This document shows, in pieces, positions 56,095 through 64,000 of a stretch of 64,000 nucleotides of DNA (positions within the stretch are counted from its first letter, which is position 1; the number at the start of each line of letters is the position of its first letter). The DNA lies in the NCBI GenBank assembly GCA_003021045.1, contig PXRN01000005.1:1-64000 (forward strand). Reading direction: 5' to 3'. Under the pieces are notes generated by a model that worked only from the letters and a program-made list of their open reading frames with translations, was not told where the DNA came from and did no database searches. This DNA is from Halobacteriales archaeon QS_4_69_34 (GTDB taxonomy: Archaea > Halobacteriota > Halobacteria > Halobacteriales > Halococcaceae). The translations under genes were made by a program, and so were the position numbers.

Positions 56095-56643
56095 TCAGTC
56101 GCCCTCGGCGGTCGCGGTGGCGAAGCGCTCGCGCACCTTTTCGACCTTCGGCCGGGCGTTGATCCGGCAGTAGGCGTCGTTCGGGTGCTTCTCGAAGTAG
56201 TTCTGGTGTTCCTCTTCGGCCTCGTAGAACCCATCCAGGGGTTCGATCTCGGTCACGATCGGATCGTCGTAGCCGCCCTCAGTTTCGAGCGCCTCGACGT
56301 AGGCCTCGACCGCCTCGCGCTGATCTTCGTCGTGGTAGAACACCGCCGAGCGGTACTGGCTTCCCACGTCGGGGCCCTCCCGATTCAGCGTCGTCGGGTC
56401 GTGGATCGCGAAAAGCACCTCCAAGAGGTCGGCGTACTCGACGGTGTCGGGGTCATAGACCACCTGCACGGCCTCGGCGTGGCCGGTTTCCTCCCGACAG
56501 ACCGCCTCGTAGCTCGGCTCGGCGACGTGACCGCCGGCGTAGCCCGATGTCACCTCCTGGACGCCGTCGACGTGCTCGAATGCGGCCTCGACACACCAAA
56601 AGCAGCCGCCGGCGACCGTCGCCCGCTCCGTTTCGTCTGCCAT
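56095..56643 (-). CDS. msrA: Peptide methionine sulfoxide reductase MsrA
   Basis: A 182-residue enzyme that reduces methionine-S-sulfoxide. The active-site GGCFWCVEAAF contains Cys14, and typical family parts are VTSGYAGGHVAEPSYEAVC, GHAEAVQVVYDP and GPDVGSQYRSAVFYH. Length is normal. It repairs oxidised proteins. No msrB is adjacent. It converges with the epimerase gene. Confidence 0.95.
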   Translation of the reverse strand: MADETERATVAGGCFWCVEAAFEHVDGVQEVTSGYAGGHVAEPSYEAVCREETGHAEAVQVVYDPDTVEYADLLEVLFAIHDPTTLNREGPDVGSQYRSAVFYHDEDQREAVEAYVEALETEGGYDDPIVTEIEPLDGFYEAEEEHQNYFEKHPNDAYCRINARPKVEKVRERFATATAEGD

Positions 56644-56792
56644 ACCACCGTTCGGGCGTCGACGGACGAAAACCCATCGCCCGGCGAACCCCACCGTCAC
56701 CCGGGAACCGGGTGTGACGGAGGGCTCCACGAGCGAATCGAGAAGGAGAGCGAGGAGCGGCAGGGAGGGAGACCGAACCGTCGGCCGCCGGC

Positions 56793-58448
56793 TCACCCGC
56801 CGGCCGGATGCACCGCAAAGAGGGTCGTCGTCCCGGAGAGTTCGTTCCCGACGACGACCAGCGCGGTCTCGCCGGGGGACTCCGCGGCGGGGACGAACGT
56901 CACGCCCTCGGGGCCGAGATCGCCGGCGTCGCTCGCGTCGCCCGGTCCCTCGGCGATCTCCGGGACGGGATCCACGTCGAAATCGCGCTCGCTGACGTAC
57001 TGGACGAACGTCGCGTCGCGGGGGTCCGTGACGTCGTAGACGACGAGCCCGCTGACGCGTTCGAGCCCGACGAACGCGTAGTGGCGCTCGCCGACCTGCC
57101 CGACGTCGACGCCCTCCGGTTCTGGGCCCTTCTCCGTCGAACGGACGAACGGCTCGTTGTAGAGCCCGTCGACGTTGAAGTATTCGGGGTGGTGCATCGC
57201 CACGAGGTACTCGAAGTCGCCGCCGCTGTCGAAGACCCGCTCGCCCTCCGTGGTCCAGATCGAAAAGGAGCGCCCGCCGAAGGCGTAAAGTTCCTCGTGC
57301 TGGCCGTCCCCGTCGACGTCGCCGCGCTCGGTCGTCACCTTCAGGTTTCCGAGGTGTTCTGGTCGCTGGAGGTCGGCGATCGAATCGACCCCGGCCACGT
57401 CCTCGAGGTCGAACGCCGCGGGATCGAGGTCGAGGTCGGCGACGGTGGTCGTCTCGAACGCACGCATGGCGCCCTCGTTGGCGGTCACGAGATACTCCTC
57501 GCCACCGGTCTCGTAGCTCACGATCGCGTCGGGCTGGTACATCCCGTGGAGGGGCCAGTTGCGGATCGTGATACGGTCGACGTCGCTCGCGTCGAGCTCG
57601 TTGCCGGTCGACGAGTAGTCCTTGTAGCCGAGGGGGTGGACGGCGATCCATTCGGCCGCCGCGACGTCGAGGACGGCGACGGCGTTGTTCGGCTGGAGGA
57701 CGGCGTAGGCACGCTCGCCGTCTCGACCGACGGCGAGATACTCCGGTTCGGCGTCCTCGGAGAACGTCGCCCCGGGTGCGGTGATCCGCACCCCGCGCTC
57801 GCGGAGCTCGTCCTCGCGGCCGTCGAAGGCCGCGAAGTCGACGACCTCGCTCGTCGCCGCGGCCGCGCCATCGGAGAGATCCACGATCGCGACCGCGCCG
57901 CGCGGGAACTCGCCCCGATCGTCGCGGTCGCCGTCGACGTTCCGCCCCCCGTCGTCACCCGCCTCGCCGGGGTCGCCGTTCCGATCGCCTCGGTCGCCGG
58001 CGTAGCCGTCACCGGGTTCGCCCGCGCAGGCGACGAGAGCGTACTCGTCGTCAGTGAAAGCGACCATGTCGGGCGTCGGCCCGACAGCCACGCCCCCGAG
58101 GTGGGCCCGCTCGGCAGCGTCGTAGAAGAGCACCCGACCGTCCTCGTGTGGATCGACTGCGCCGACGGCGACGGCCAGCACGCCCGCGGAGAGTGCGACG
58201 TTGGTGACCTCGCCCGCATCCTCCCATCCCTTTCCGGGGACGAGCGCGCCGACCTTTCGTGGTTCGGTGGGGTCGTCGACGTCGAGGACGTCCACCCCGC
58301 CGGCCTCGGCGTTCACGACGAACAGGTCGTCGATCGCGGGGTCGTGAGCGACGATCTCGGCGGCGTCCTCGTCGAACTGGCCCGACTCGTACCGGCCGAC
58401 CTGCTCGACGGCGATCCCGGCAGGGCTGTGGGGGTCGCCGCGACTCAT
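56793..58448 (-). CDS. Choice-of-anchor I-type beta-propeller protein
   Basis: A 551-residue acidic protein built of YVTN/LVIVD-like beta-propeller repeats: VFVVNAEAGGVDVLDVDDPT near the N-terminus, AIVDLSDG, EYLAVGRDGERAYAVLQPNN, YLVTANEGAMRAFE and DGDGQHEELYAFGGRSFSIW. The end carries LVVVGNELSGTTTLFAVHPA, a known family end. Relatives are secreted phytase- or alkaline-phosphatase-associated proteins, but no signal peptide is visible at this ATG. A longer open frame upstream lacks any better start. Enzyme activity is unclear. Confidence 0.7.
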   Translation of the reverse strand: MSRGDPHSPAGIAVEQVGRYESGQFDEDAAEIVAHDPAIDDLFVVNAEAGGVDVLDVDDPTEPRKVGALVPGKGWEDAGEVTNVALSAGVLAVAVGAVDPHEDGRVLFYDAAERAHLGGVAVGPTPDMVAFTDDEYALVACAGEPGDGYAGDRGDRNGDPGEAGDDGGRNVDGDRDDRGEFPRGAVAIVDLSDGAAAATSEVVDFAAFDGREDELRERGVRITAPGATFSEDAEPEYLAVGRDGERAYAVLQPNNAVAVLDVAAAEWIAVHPLGYKDYSSTGNELDASDVDRITIRNWPLHGMYQPDAIVSYETGGEEYLVTANEGAMRAFETTTVADLDLDPAAFDLEDVAGVDSIADLQRPEHLGNLKVTTERGDVDGDGQHEELYAFGGRSFSIWTTEGERVFDSGGDFEYLVAMHHPEYFNVDGLYNEPFVRSTEKGPEPEGVDVGQVGERHYAFVGLERVSGLVVYDVTDPRDATFVQYVSERDFDVDPVPEIAEGPGDASDAGDLGPEGVTFVPAAESPGETALVVVGNELSGTTTLFAVHPAGG

Positions 58449-58706
58449 CGCCGCCACCCCGATGGCCCGGATGGGGGGTGCGCTCTCGGCAGGTCCGTGG
58501 CCGGTGCGACCGGGCTCGAAGGCGCGATCGGGTTCGGGGTCATCGGAGCCGGGTACGGACGCCCGGCACCTGTCTCTTCGGGTCGCAAACGGTTCGCGGT
58601 CGTCGACTCCGGCGAGGGCCGAGGATTCGCGACGGCCGACCGGGCGGTTCGAACCCCTCCGGCCCGCAGCCGCGGGTTTCAAGGCGATCGCTCGCAACCG
58701 ACGGAC

Positions 58707-60233
58707 ATGGCCGAGCCAGCCCTCGCCGAGCGGGTCGAGGAGATCCTCGCCGTCGACGAGGGGGCCTTCGACGCCCGAGTGCGAGAGGAGGCCGAGGTCC
58801 TCAAGCGCGAGCTCGACGGCGGGGCGTTCGACAACCCACAGGCGATCGTCGGCCTCGAATACGAGTTCTACGCGGTCGACGAGGAGAGCAGTGCGCTCGC
58901 GCGCGTGCCCCGCCGCCTGCTCGAATTCATCGGCTTCGAGAAGGAGCTCGGCCTGCACAACGCCGAGATGTGCACCAGCCCGCAGCCGTTCAACCCCCAC
59001 GGGTTGGCCGCCCAGGAGGCGGAGGTCAACGCCCGGCTCCGGACCGCCCTCGACTGCGTGCGCGCCGAGGGGATGCGCCTCGTCAGCGACGCGCTGTGGA
59101 CCATCCCCCCGGCGGGCCAGTCGACCACGGAGTACCTCACGGGTAGTGTCGAGGACCGGGGGATCAAGATCGCCACCAACATGAGCGACTCGGTGCGGTA
59201 TCACGCGATGGCGAACACCGGCGGCGCGTCGGCCGTCGGGATGAACATCGACGCACCGCACGTCTCGCTGTCGGCGAACACGATCCTGCCGACGAGCCTC
59301 ATCACCTCGATTCAGCCCCACTATCAGGTGCCCCACGCCGCCGACCTGCCCGCACACTTCCGGTACGCGCTCCGGATCGCCGGCCCACTCCTGGCGCTGG
59401 GCGTGAACTCCCCGTTTTTTCCGCCCGATCTCTACGACGACGCGCCGGTCGAGGCGATCTTCGCCGACGGCTGGATGGAACATCGCCTCCACGTCTTCGA
59501 GGCCATCCTCAATCCCGACGGTGGGACCGGGAAAGCCCGGTTCCCGCGGGACGTCGCCTCGGTCGAGGAGGCGGTCGACCGGGTCGTCGAGGACACCACG
59601 ATCGTGCCGATGCCCGTCGAGGAATCGGGCCGCTTCGACGACGCCTTTGCCACCCACCGGCGCAAGCACGGCACCTATTGGCGGTGGGCCCGCCCCGTGT
59701 TCGAGGGCGCGACACGCTCGGCGGCGAACGCCCGCGTCGAGTTCCGACCGATCCCCGGCCAGCCCACGGTGCGAGACGCGATCGCCTTTCAGGCCGCGTT
59801 CGCGGGGCTGATGGAGAGTCTGCCCCGGCGCGAGCACCCCGTCTCCGAGCTCGACTGGCAGGACGCCCACGAGAACTTCTACGCGGCGATGCGGGACGGA
59901 CTGGCCGCCGAACAGGTCTGGATCACCAACGACGGCCACGAGACGACCGAGTACGACGCGCTCTACGCGGACCTGCTCGACCACGCCCGGGACGGCCTCA
60001 CCTCCAGAGGGCTCTCGGAGGACGAGGCCGCGAAGTACCTCTGGCCGCTGCGCTTTCGCGCACGCCACGAGCTCACCCCGGCACGCTGGAAGCGTCGCGC
60101 CGTGCGCCGCCGACTCGACGACGGCGCTGACTTCGAGGCGGCGGTCTACGGGATGCAGCGCGCCTACATCGACCGCCAGTCGGGCGCGCTCATCGGCGAC
60201 GAGAGCTTCGCCGACTGGGGGGCCGACGAGTAG
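58707..60233 (+). CDS. Glutamate-cysteine ligase family (GCS2) protein
   Basis: A 508-residue enzyme. It opens with a helix-rich stretch before IVGLEYEFYAVDEE (the family's first metal/ATP-binding E-x-E). LHNAEMCTSPQPFNPHGLA, TIPPAGQSTTEYLTGS and RVEFRPIPGQPTVRD follow. Such ligases make gamma-glutamylcysteine, the thiol used by haloarchaea. The length exceeds the classical 360-residue haloarchaeal GshA, so it may be a paralogue with another substrate. GTTTCAAG about 30 bases upstream supports the ATG. It is divergent from the propeller protein gene. Confidence 0.6.
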   Translation: MAEPALAERVEEILAVDEGAFDARVREEAEVLKRELDGGAFDNPQAIVGLEYEFYAVDEESSALARVPRRLLEFIGFEKELGLHNAEMCTSPQPFNPHGLAAQEAEVNARLRTALDCVRAEGMRLVSDALWTIPPAGQSTTEYLTGSVEDRGIKIATNMSDSVRYHAMANTGGASAVGMNIDAPHVSLSANTILPTSLITSIQPHYQVPHAADLPAHFRYALRIAGPLLALGVNSPFFPPDLYDDAPVEAIFADGWMEHRLHVFEAILNPDGGTGKARFPRDVASVEEAVDRVVEDTTIVPMPVEESGRFDDAFATHRRKHGTYWRWARPVFEGATRSAANARVEFRPIPGQPTVRDAIAFQAAFAGLMESLPRREHPVSELDWQDAHENFYAAMRDGLAAEQVWITNDGHETTEYDALYADLLDHARDGLTSRGLSEDEAAKYLWPLRFRARHELTPARWKRRAVRRRLDDGADFEAAVYGMQRAYIDRQSGALIGDESFADWGADE

Positions 60234-60263
60234 CGGCGTGGGCCGAAGATTCGATATATGATC

Positions 60264-60312
60264 GCGGTACGGTAGCGGACGGTTGTGGCGTGCGGTAGCG
60301 GACGGTTGCGGC
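60264..60312 (+). repeat. Short tandem repeat
   Basis: CGGTAGCGGACGGTTG occurs at 60270-60285 and again at 60293-60308, a 23-base period, just downstream of the ligase stop. The purpose is unknown. Confidence 0.6.
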
Positions 60313-60481
60313 ACGGGCGGGCAGCCGTACCGGGGACGGACGGGCAACCGGAGAGCTCACGGCTCGTTTCGGTCCGGATCTCGTGTCGGGGCTCTCGGTC
60401 GCTCGCGCTTGCGGCGTCTCCGCGAGCGGAGCGTCGCTCCGGCGGCGCTCGCTTCGTCGACTCCTCACAGGAACGGAGCGT

Positions 60482-60682
60482 CTAGGGGACGCTGACGCCC
60501 CGGAGCGTGAGGAAATCGCTGACGTCCTTGATGACGAGCGGGCTGGCGATGATGCGCACACGCTCCTCGGTTTCGTGGAGGGTGAGGGTAAAGCGCGCTT
60601 CGAGCTCCGCGCGGACGTCCTCGATCGCTCCGGGCGAGAGCACGATCTGGGTGCTGTCGCGGAGCCGTGCGGGACTCGTCAT
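60482..60682 (-). CDS. VNG_1110C family small protein
   Basis: A 66-residue protein, MTSPARLRDSTQIVLSPGAI to SDFLTLRGVSVP. The core TQIVLSPGAIEDVRAELEAR and VRIIASPLVIKDVSDFL match my memory of a conserved haloarchaeal small-protein family (VNG_1110C type) of about 65 residues. The role is unknown. No TATA-like element is seen at -27. Confidence 0.7.
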   Translation of the reverse strand: MTSPARLRDSTQIVLSPGAIEDVRAELEARFTLTLHETEERVRIIASPLVIKDVSDFLTLRGVSVP

Positions 60683-60978
60683 GAACGGGGCAACGTTTGC
60701 GAGTGCGGCTCATGAGTGTGTCGAAAGGCGACCGGCGAGCGGACGACCGGGGCGGTCGACGATGGTTCGAGCACGCCCGCGGGGAGCGGTCGGGAGATAC
60801 GGAGCCCGATTTCGTGAATGCGGTCAGGTGCGTCGTACGACGGGGAATCGAGACGCCGACCGGTTCATACTGATCGGCCTACCCGTGTCGTCACCGCCGT
60901 CCGCGCCGCCGCACCATGGGGACGGGACCGACGACGAAACCCGAGGTTTTTCGCCGCCCGGCGGCTCACTCCCACCCG

Positions 60979-62088
60979 ATGGGGCTCGAAGAGGAGATCG
61001 AGGCGATCCGCGAGGAGATCGCGGAGACGCCGTACAACAAGTCCACCGAGGCCCACATCGGGCGGCTGAAGTCAAAGCTTGCCGACAAGAAAGACGAGCT
61101 CGACGACCGATCGTCGGCGGGCGGCGGCCACGGCTACGCCGTCGAGAAGACCGGCGACGCGACGGTCGCGCTCGTCGGGATGCCCAGTGCCGGCAAGTCC
61201 ACCCTCCTGAACGCGCTGACCAACGCCGAGAGCGAAGTGGGCGATTACGAGTTCACGACGCTCACCGTCGAGCCCGGCATGCTCGAACACCGCGGGGCGA
61301 ACATCCAGCTGCTCGACGTCCCGGGGCTGATCGAGGGGGCGGCCGGCGGCCGGGGCCGGGGCCGGGAGGTCCTGTCGGTCATCCGGACGGCGGATCTGGT
61401 GGTGTTTCTGCTCTCGGCGTTCGAGATCGACGCCTACGCGCGCCTCTCCGAGGAGCTCTACGAGAACAAGATCCGCCTCGACGAGTCGCCACCGGCGGTG
61501 CGCATCACCCGGAAGGGGAAGGGCGGCATCGACGTGACCCTCGGCCCCGACGTCGCGGTGGACGCCGACACGGTGAAGGAGGTGCTCCGCGAGCACGGCT
61601 ACGTCAACGCCGACGTGAGCGTCTCGGGGAATGTAGACCTCGATGGAATCGTCGACGGCGTGCTCGGCAACCGGGTCTACCTGCCCTCGGTCGTCGCGGT
61701 CAACAAGGTCGACCTGATCGACCCCTCCTACGTCGAAACGGTCGAAGAGAACCTCCGCGAGCACGGCATCGACCCCGAAGAGGCCGTGTTCGTCAGCGCC
61801 GAGGAGCGCAAGGGTCTCGACGCGCTCCGCGAGCGTATCTGGGACGAACTGGAGCTCATCCGCGTCTACATGGACAAGCCCGGCCGCGGCCCCGACTACG
61901 AGGAGCCCCTGGTACTCCGGCGGAACCAGACGGTCGGCGAGGCCTGCGAGAAGCTCGGCGGCGAGCTCGCCGAGCGATTCCGCTTTGCGCGCGTCTCGGG
62001 GCCGAGCGCGAAACACGACGACCAGCAGGTCGGCAAGGACCACGCGCTCGAAGACGAGGACGTCCTCCGGATCGTCGCACGCCGGTGA
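60979..62088 (+). CDS. DRG-type GTPase with TGS domain
   Basis: A 369-residue GTPase. An N-terminal helix (EEEIEAIREEIAETPYNKST) is followed by the G domain: G1 GMPSAGKST (67-75), G2 region around YEFTTLTVEPG, G3 DVPGLIEGAA (113-122) and G4 NKVD. A TGS domain ends the protein (about 295-369). This is the archaeal DRG family, which associates with ribosomes. GAGGTTTTTC about 27 bases upstream supports the ATG at 60979. It overlaps the next gene (TGATG). Confidence 0.9.
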   Translation: MGLEEEIEAIREEIAETPYNKSTEAHIGRLKSKLADKKDELDDRSSAGGGHGYAVEKTGDATVALVGMPSAGKSTLLNALTNAESEVGDYEFTTLTVEPGMLEHRGANIQLLDVPGLIEGAAGGRGRGREVLSVIRTADLVVFLLSAFEIDAYARLSEELYENKIRLDESPPAVRITRKGKGGIDVTLGPDVAVDADTVKEVLREHGYVNADVSVSGNVDLDGIVDGVLGNRVYLPSVVAVNKVDLIDPSYVETVEENLREHGIDPEEAVFVSAEERKGLDALRERIWDELELIRVYMDKPGRGPDYEEPLVLRRNQTVGEACEKLGGELAERFRFARVSGPSAKHDDQQVGKDHALEDEDVLRIVARR

Positions 62089-62645
62089 TGAGCGGGGCCG
62101 GCGACGGATCGGAATCGAACGCGACGACGGGCGACCCGCCGGGACCGGGGACGACCGACGACGCGCCGGGGCCGGACGGCGGATCGACGGTCGCGCCGCC
62201 CGGCACACCGACGCGGCGGTTTCTCGCCGTGCTCGCGCTCGTGGCCCTCCCGTGGACGGTGCTGGTGCTCGCCGGGGAGTTCGCGTTCGTCCTCGCGGTT
62301 GGCCTCGTGAACACGAACCCGCTGCACCTCACGACCCTCCCCGACTACGTGTTCCGCTTTACCGGCCCCGGTGGATTCGCCGGGCTGCCCGCCTCCCTCC
62401 AGGCGTGGCCGGTGAGCGTCGCGTGTTATCTCGGCGCGCTCGGGAGCGCTCTCGGGGGCCTGTTCGGCCGCGAGGATCCGCGACTCACCGCCGGGCTGCT
62501 CGTTCTCGTCGGGCTCGGGCAGGGCTCGCTCGCGCTCGGGCTCTCCCGGCGGGTGGGACAGACGGCGCTCCCCCTCGGCGCGTTCGCCGCGTGGGTGCTC
62601 GCGTGGTGGTACTACTGGCCGGCGATCACAGCTCGGTTTCGATGA
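62088..62645 (+). CDS. TIGR04206-like membrane protein
   Basis: A 185-residue protein with a disordered Gly/Pro/Asp N-terminus (about 1-40) and four hydrophobic segments: FLAVLALVALPWTVLVLAGE, VACYLGALGSALGGLFG, LTAGLLVLVGLGQGSLALGL and LGAFAAWVLAWWYYWPA. It resembles the haloarchaeal TIGR04206 family, recognised from memory and not firmly. Its ATG overlaps the DRG gene stop, so the two are coupled. Its 3' end overlaps the convergent GNAT gene by 20 bases. Confidence 0.6.
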   Translation: MSGAGDGSESNATTGDPPGPGTTDDAPGPDGGSTVAPPGTPTRRFLAVLALVALPWTVLVLAGEFAFVLAVGLVNTNPLHLTTLPDYVFRFTGPGGFAGLPASLQAWPVSVACYLGALGSALGGLFGREDPRLTAGLLVLVGLGQGSLALGLSRRVGQTALPLGAFAAWVLAWWYYWPAITARFR

Positions 62646-63042
62646 CGTGGCTCCACTGGTCCAGCCCCGCGCCCTCGTAAAACCGGAGCGCGTCGTCGTT
62701 TCCCGACCGGACCGCGAGGGCGACGTACTCACAACCCCGTTCTCGCGCCCAGTCCTCGACGAAATCGAGCAGTGCCGTGCCGTAGCCCGCCGAGCGATGG
62801 GCCTCGTCGACGACGGAGTCGTGTATCCATGCGTGCCGGGCGTGGTGTAGCACGCGCTGGACGGGGACCCCGGCGACGGCGACGAGCGTCCCATCGGCGA
62901 AACAGCCGAACAACCGATAGTCGTCCTCGTCGGCCCACGATCGGACGAACTCGGGCTCGGCATCCGACCAGAGCTGCCGGAGAACCGGAACCGCGGCCGC
63001 CCACTCCGCGTCGGTCTTCGGCTCGTCGATCCGCGTGGTGGA
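62626..63042 (-). CDS. GNAT acetyltransferase, start unresolved
   Basis: The coding frame shows a GNAT fold: TRIDEPKTDAEWAAAVPVLR, FGCFADGTLVAVAGVPVQRV, DSVVDEAHRSAGYGTALLDF (the acetyl-CoA loop R/Q-x-x-G-x-G/A in HRSAGYGTALL) and RFYEGAGLDQW. No ATG or GTG is in frame after the stop TAG at 63043-63045. An in-frame GTG farther upstream would be cut off by that TAG at codon 9. Translation could use the TTG at 62913 (shorter protein missing the first strand) or the gene may be a recent mutant. Confidence 0.6.
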   Translation of the reverse strand, partial: STTRIDEPKTDAEWAAAVPVLRQLWSDAEPEFVRSWADEDDYRLFGCFADGTLVAVAGVPVQRVLHHARHAWIHDSVVDEAHRSAGYGTALLDFVEDWARERGCEYVALAVRSGNDDALRFYEGAGLDQWSHVIETEL

Positions 63043-63130
63043 CTACGGGACGAACGCGATGGGAGGCACGAAGACGTTGGGTAGTTCGTGTCCCGACGGA
63101 CGCGGCCACGCTCCCGCGCCGAAAGCGAAA

Positions 63131-63157
63131 AGTAGACGTGGACGTCTACGTGGACGT
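63131..63157 (+). promoter_or_regulatory. Promoter-operator of the VapBC-type module
   Basis: Eight-base arms GTAGACGT (63132-63139) and ACGTCTAC (63142-63149) pair exactly around GG. ACGTGGACGT also occurs twice (63136-63145 and 63148-63157). The element ends next to the ATG at 63158, and GAAAAGTAG near 63127-63135 is the probable TATA element. The arrangement fits autoregulation by the antitoxin. Confidence 0.6.
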
Positions 63158-63421
63158 ATGGCGACGAGAACGATCCGCGTCAGCGAGGAGGTCTACGAGC
63201 GACTCGACGCTCGCAAGCGCGGCGACGAGAGCTTCACCGACCTCCTCGGGCGGCTCATCGAACGTGAACGCGACATCTACGCCGGGTTCGGTGCGTGGGA
63301 GGGGACCGACGCTCCCGAGCGAATGCGGGAGGCCCACGAGGAACTGAACGAGGGCGTGGGCGACGCGGTCGACGCGTTCGGCGAGTTGGTCGAGGGGACC
63401 GACGCCGGCGACCCGGACTGA
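63158..63421 (+). CDS. vapB: VapB-type antitoxin
   Basis: An 87-residue protein. The N-terminus MATRTIRVSEEVYERLDARK with DESFTDLLGRLIERE is a ribbon-helix-helix DNA-binding unit. The remainder (ERMREAHEELNEGVGDAVDA) is an acidic helical tail that would wrap the toxin. It precedes the PIN toxin by one base and shares the operator. Antitoxins of this type repress their own promoter. Confidence 0.8.
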   Translation: MATRTIRVSEEVYERLDARKRGDESFTDLLGRLIERERDIYAGFGAWEGTDAPERMREAHEELNEGVGDAVDAFGELVEGTDAGDPD

Positions 63422-63422
63422 A

Positions 63423-63815
63423 ATGCGCTGTTTCGACAGCACGTTCGTCGTCGACTACCTCGCCGGCGAACAGCGCACCGTCGACTATCTCGAAGAGCAC
63501 GCGGACGAGGCGTTCTCCCTCCCGGCAGTCGTGCTCTACGAGGCGCTCGAAGGAGGAGTCAGAAGTGCCGGCCCGCCGGAGTTCCGCGCCACGCGCGCCC
63601 ACCTCTCGTGGGCGGACATCGCTCCGTTCGGCGAGACGACCGCGCTCGAAGCGGGTCGGCTTCAAGCTGATCTCGCCGAGAGGGGCCGCGAGCTGAACAG
63701 CGCCGACGCGATGATCGGCGGGACCGCCCGGGAACTCGGTGCGACGCTGGTCACGGCCGACGGCGATCTCACTAATGACGACGTCGGAGCCATCCTCGAC
63801 GTCGACGAGTACTGA
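63423..63815 (+). CDS. vapC: VapC-type PIN-domain toxin
   Basis: A 130-residue PIN nuclease. Acidic active-site residues are Asp5 in MRCFDSTFVVDYL, Glu40 in VVLYEALEGG, Asp95 in NSADAMIGGTARE and Asp113/Asp115 in VTADGDLTND. It would cleave RNA (tRNA or rRNA in studied VapCs) when not held by VapB. It starts one base after the antitoxin stop, giving a single transcript. The target is unknown. Confidence 0.85.
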   Translation: MRCFDSTFVVDYLAGEQRTVDYLEEHADEAFSLPAVVLYEALEGGVRSAGPPEFRATRAHLSWADIAPFGETTALEAGRLQADLAERGRELNSADAMIGGTARELGATLVTADGDLTNDDVGAILDVDEY

Positions 63816-63877
63816 ATCCCGCGACGACGGGTCGAGCGGTCGACAGCCTTTTTGAACGCAGCCGACGAGCGCAGTAC

Positions 63878-64000
63878 ATGGACGCGACGCTCGACCACAC
63901 GATGATGCGCGTCGAGGACCTCGAGCGGGCGACCGACTGGTACGGCACCCACCTCGGCTACGAGGTGCACGGACGGATGGAGATGGACACGTTCACGAAC
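63878..64000 (+). CDS. gloA: Glyoxalase I-like protein, 3' end outside window
   Basis: The first 41 residues are seen: MDATLDHTMMRVEDLERATD, then WYGTHLGYEV. This is the typical N-terminus of lactoylglutathione lyase-like glyoxalases, with the metal-ligand His7 (DHTMMRVEDLE). It detoxifies methylglyoxal or a related substrate. CTTTTTGAAC about 27 bases upstream of the ATG indicates a leaderless transcript. The catalytic C-terminus lies beyond the window. Confidence 0.8.
   Translation, partial: MDATLDHTMMRVEDLERATDWYGTHLGYEVHGRMEMDTFTN

Noticed and set aside
58640-58670. A second T-loop-like GGTTCGAACC word
   Set aside because: No matching D- and anticodon arms; it lies just upstream of the ligase gene.
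58449-60347. Extension of the propeller gene to a 1184-codon frame
   Set aside because: The extra part is antisense to the well-supported ligase gene.

Overview
The window is about 64 kb of very GC-rich DNA from a haloarchaeon (class Halobacteria). Proteins are strongly acidic. Archaeal marker genes are present: proteasome alpha and beta, a TFB-type transcription factor, a Bat-type HTH regulator, ribosomal protein L40e, TiaS, a DRG-type GTPase and methenyltetrahydromethanopterin cyclohydrolase. Many genes carry an A/T-rich TATA-like element centred about 27 bases before the start codon, the spacing expected for leaderless haloarchaeal mRNAs; I used this to choose several starts. No rRNA, tRNA or CRISPR array was found.

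Layout. 1-10.2 kb: DUF371 protein (cut by the edge), small zinc protein, divergent GH2-like protein, membrane J-domain protein, wrecked SLC13 permease pseudogene, phosphoglycolate phosphatase, GTPBP1-like GTPase, HAD hydrolase, mch with an overlapping partner. 10.2-17 kb: ABC exporter pair, amidase, macrodomain, Tat lipoprotein and aldo/keto reductase. 17-21.5 kb: accessory patch with locally A/T-rich DNA, decayed ORFs, a UDG-like protein and a Tat-exported phosphoesterase. 21.5-35 kb: two SRPBCC proteins, zinc finger, small flavoprotein, DMT transporter followed by a lipoprotein segment bounded by a 39-bp direct repeat, GMC oxidoreductase, frameshifted reductase, DUF3179 protein, Kelch lipoprotein, Thr-rich surface protein, TFB and Bat-type regulator.

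35-64 kb: psmA-psmB with overlapping codons, NikR-like repressor, LLM oxidoreductase, CoA-transferase, tiaS, threonine synthase-like enzyme, serS, damaged tsr3 next to rpl40e, OsmC, patatin, UPF0173 hydrolase, FAH enzyme, DUF5793, glmM-type mutase, an SDR-LLM pair with a tiny leader ORF, epimerase, msrA, a beta-propeller protein, GCS2-type ligase, DRG GTPase, GNAT, a VapBC module with a palindromic operator, and the start of a glyoxalase gene.

The most unexpected structure is non-coding. Six intergenic gaps (near 14.5, 24.0, 35.3, 39.1, 49.2 and 52.7 kb) carry related copies of a modular GC-rich repeat of up to about 300 bp, in both orientations. A second family, a palindrome of about 75 bp, sits at the 3' ends of two small genes (461-534 and 9902-9978). 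Several genes are broken or odd at their starts (SLC13, enoyl reductase-like, tsr3, GNAT, TFB), which could be real decay or sequence error.
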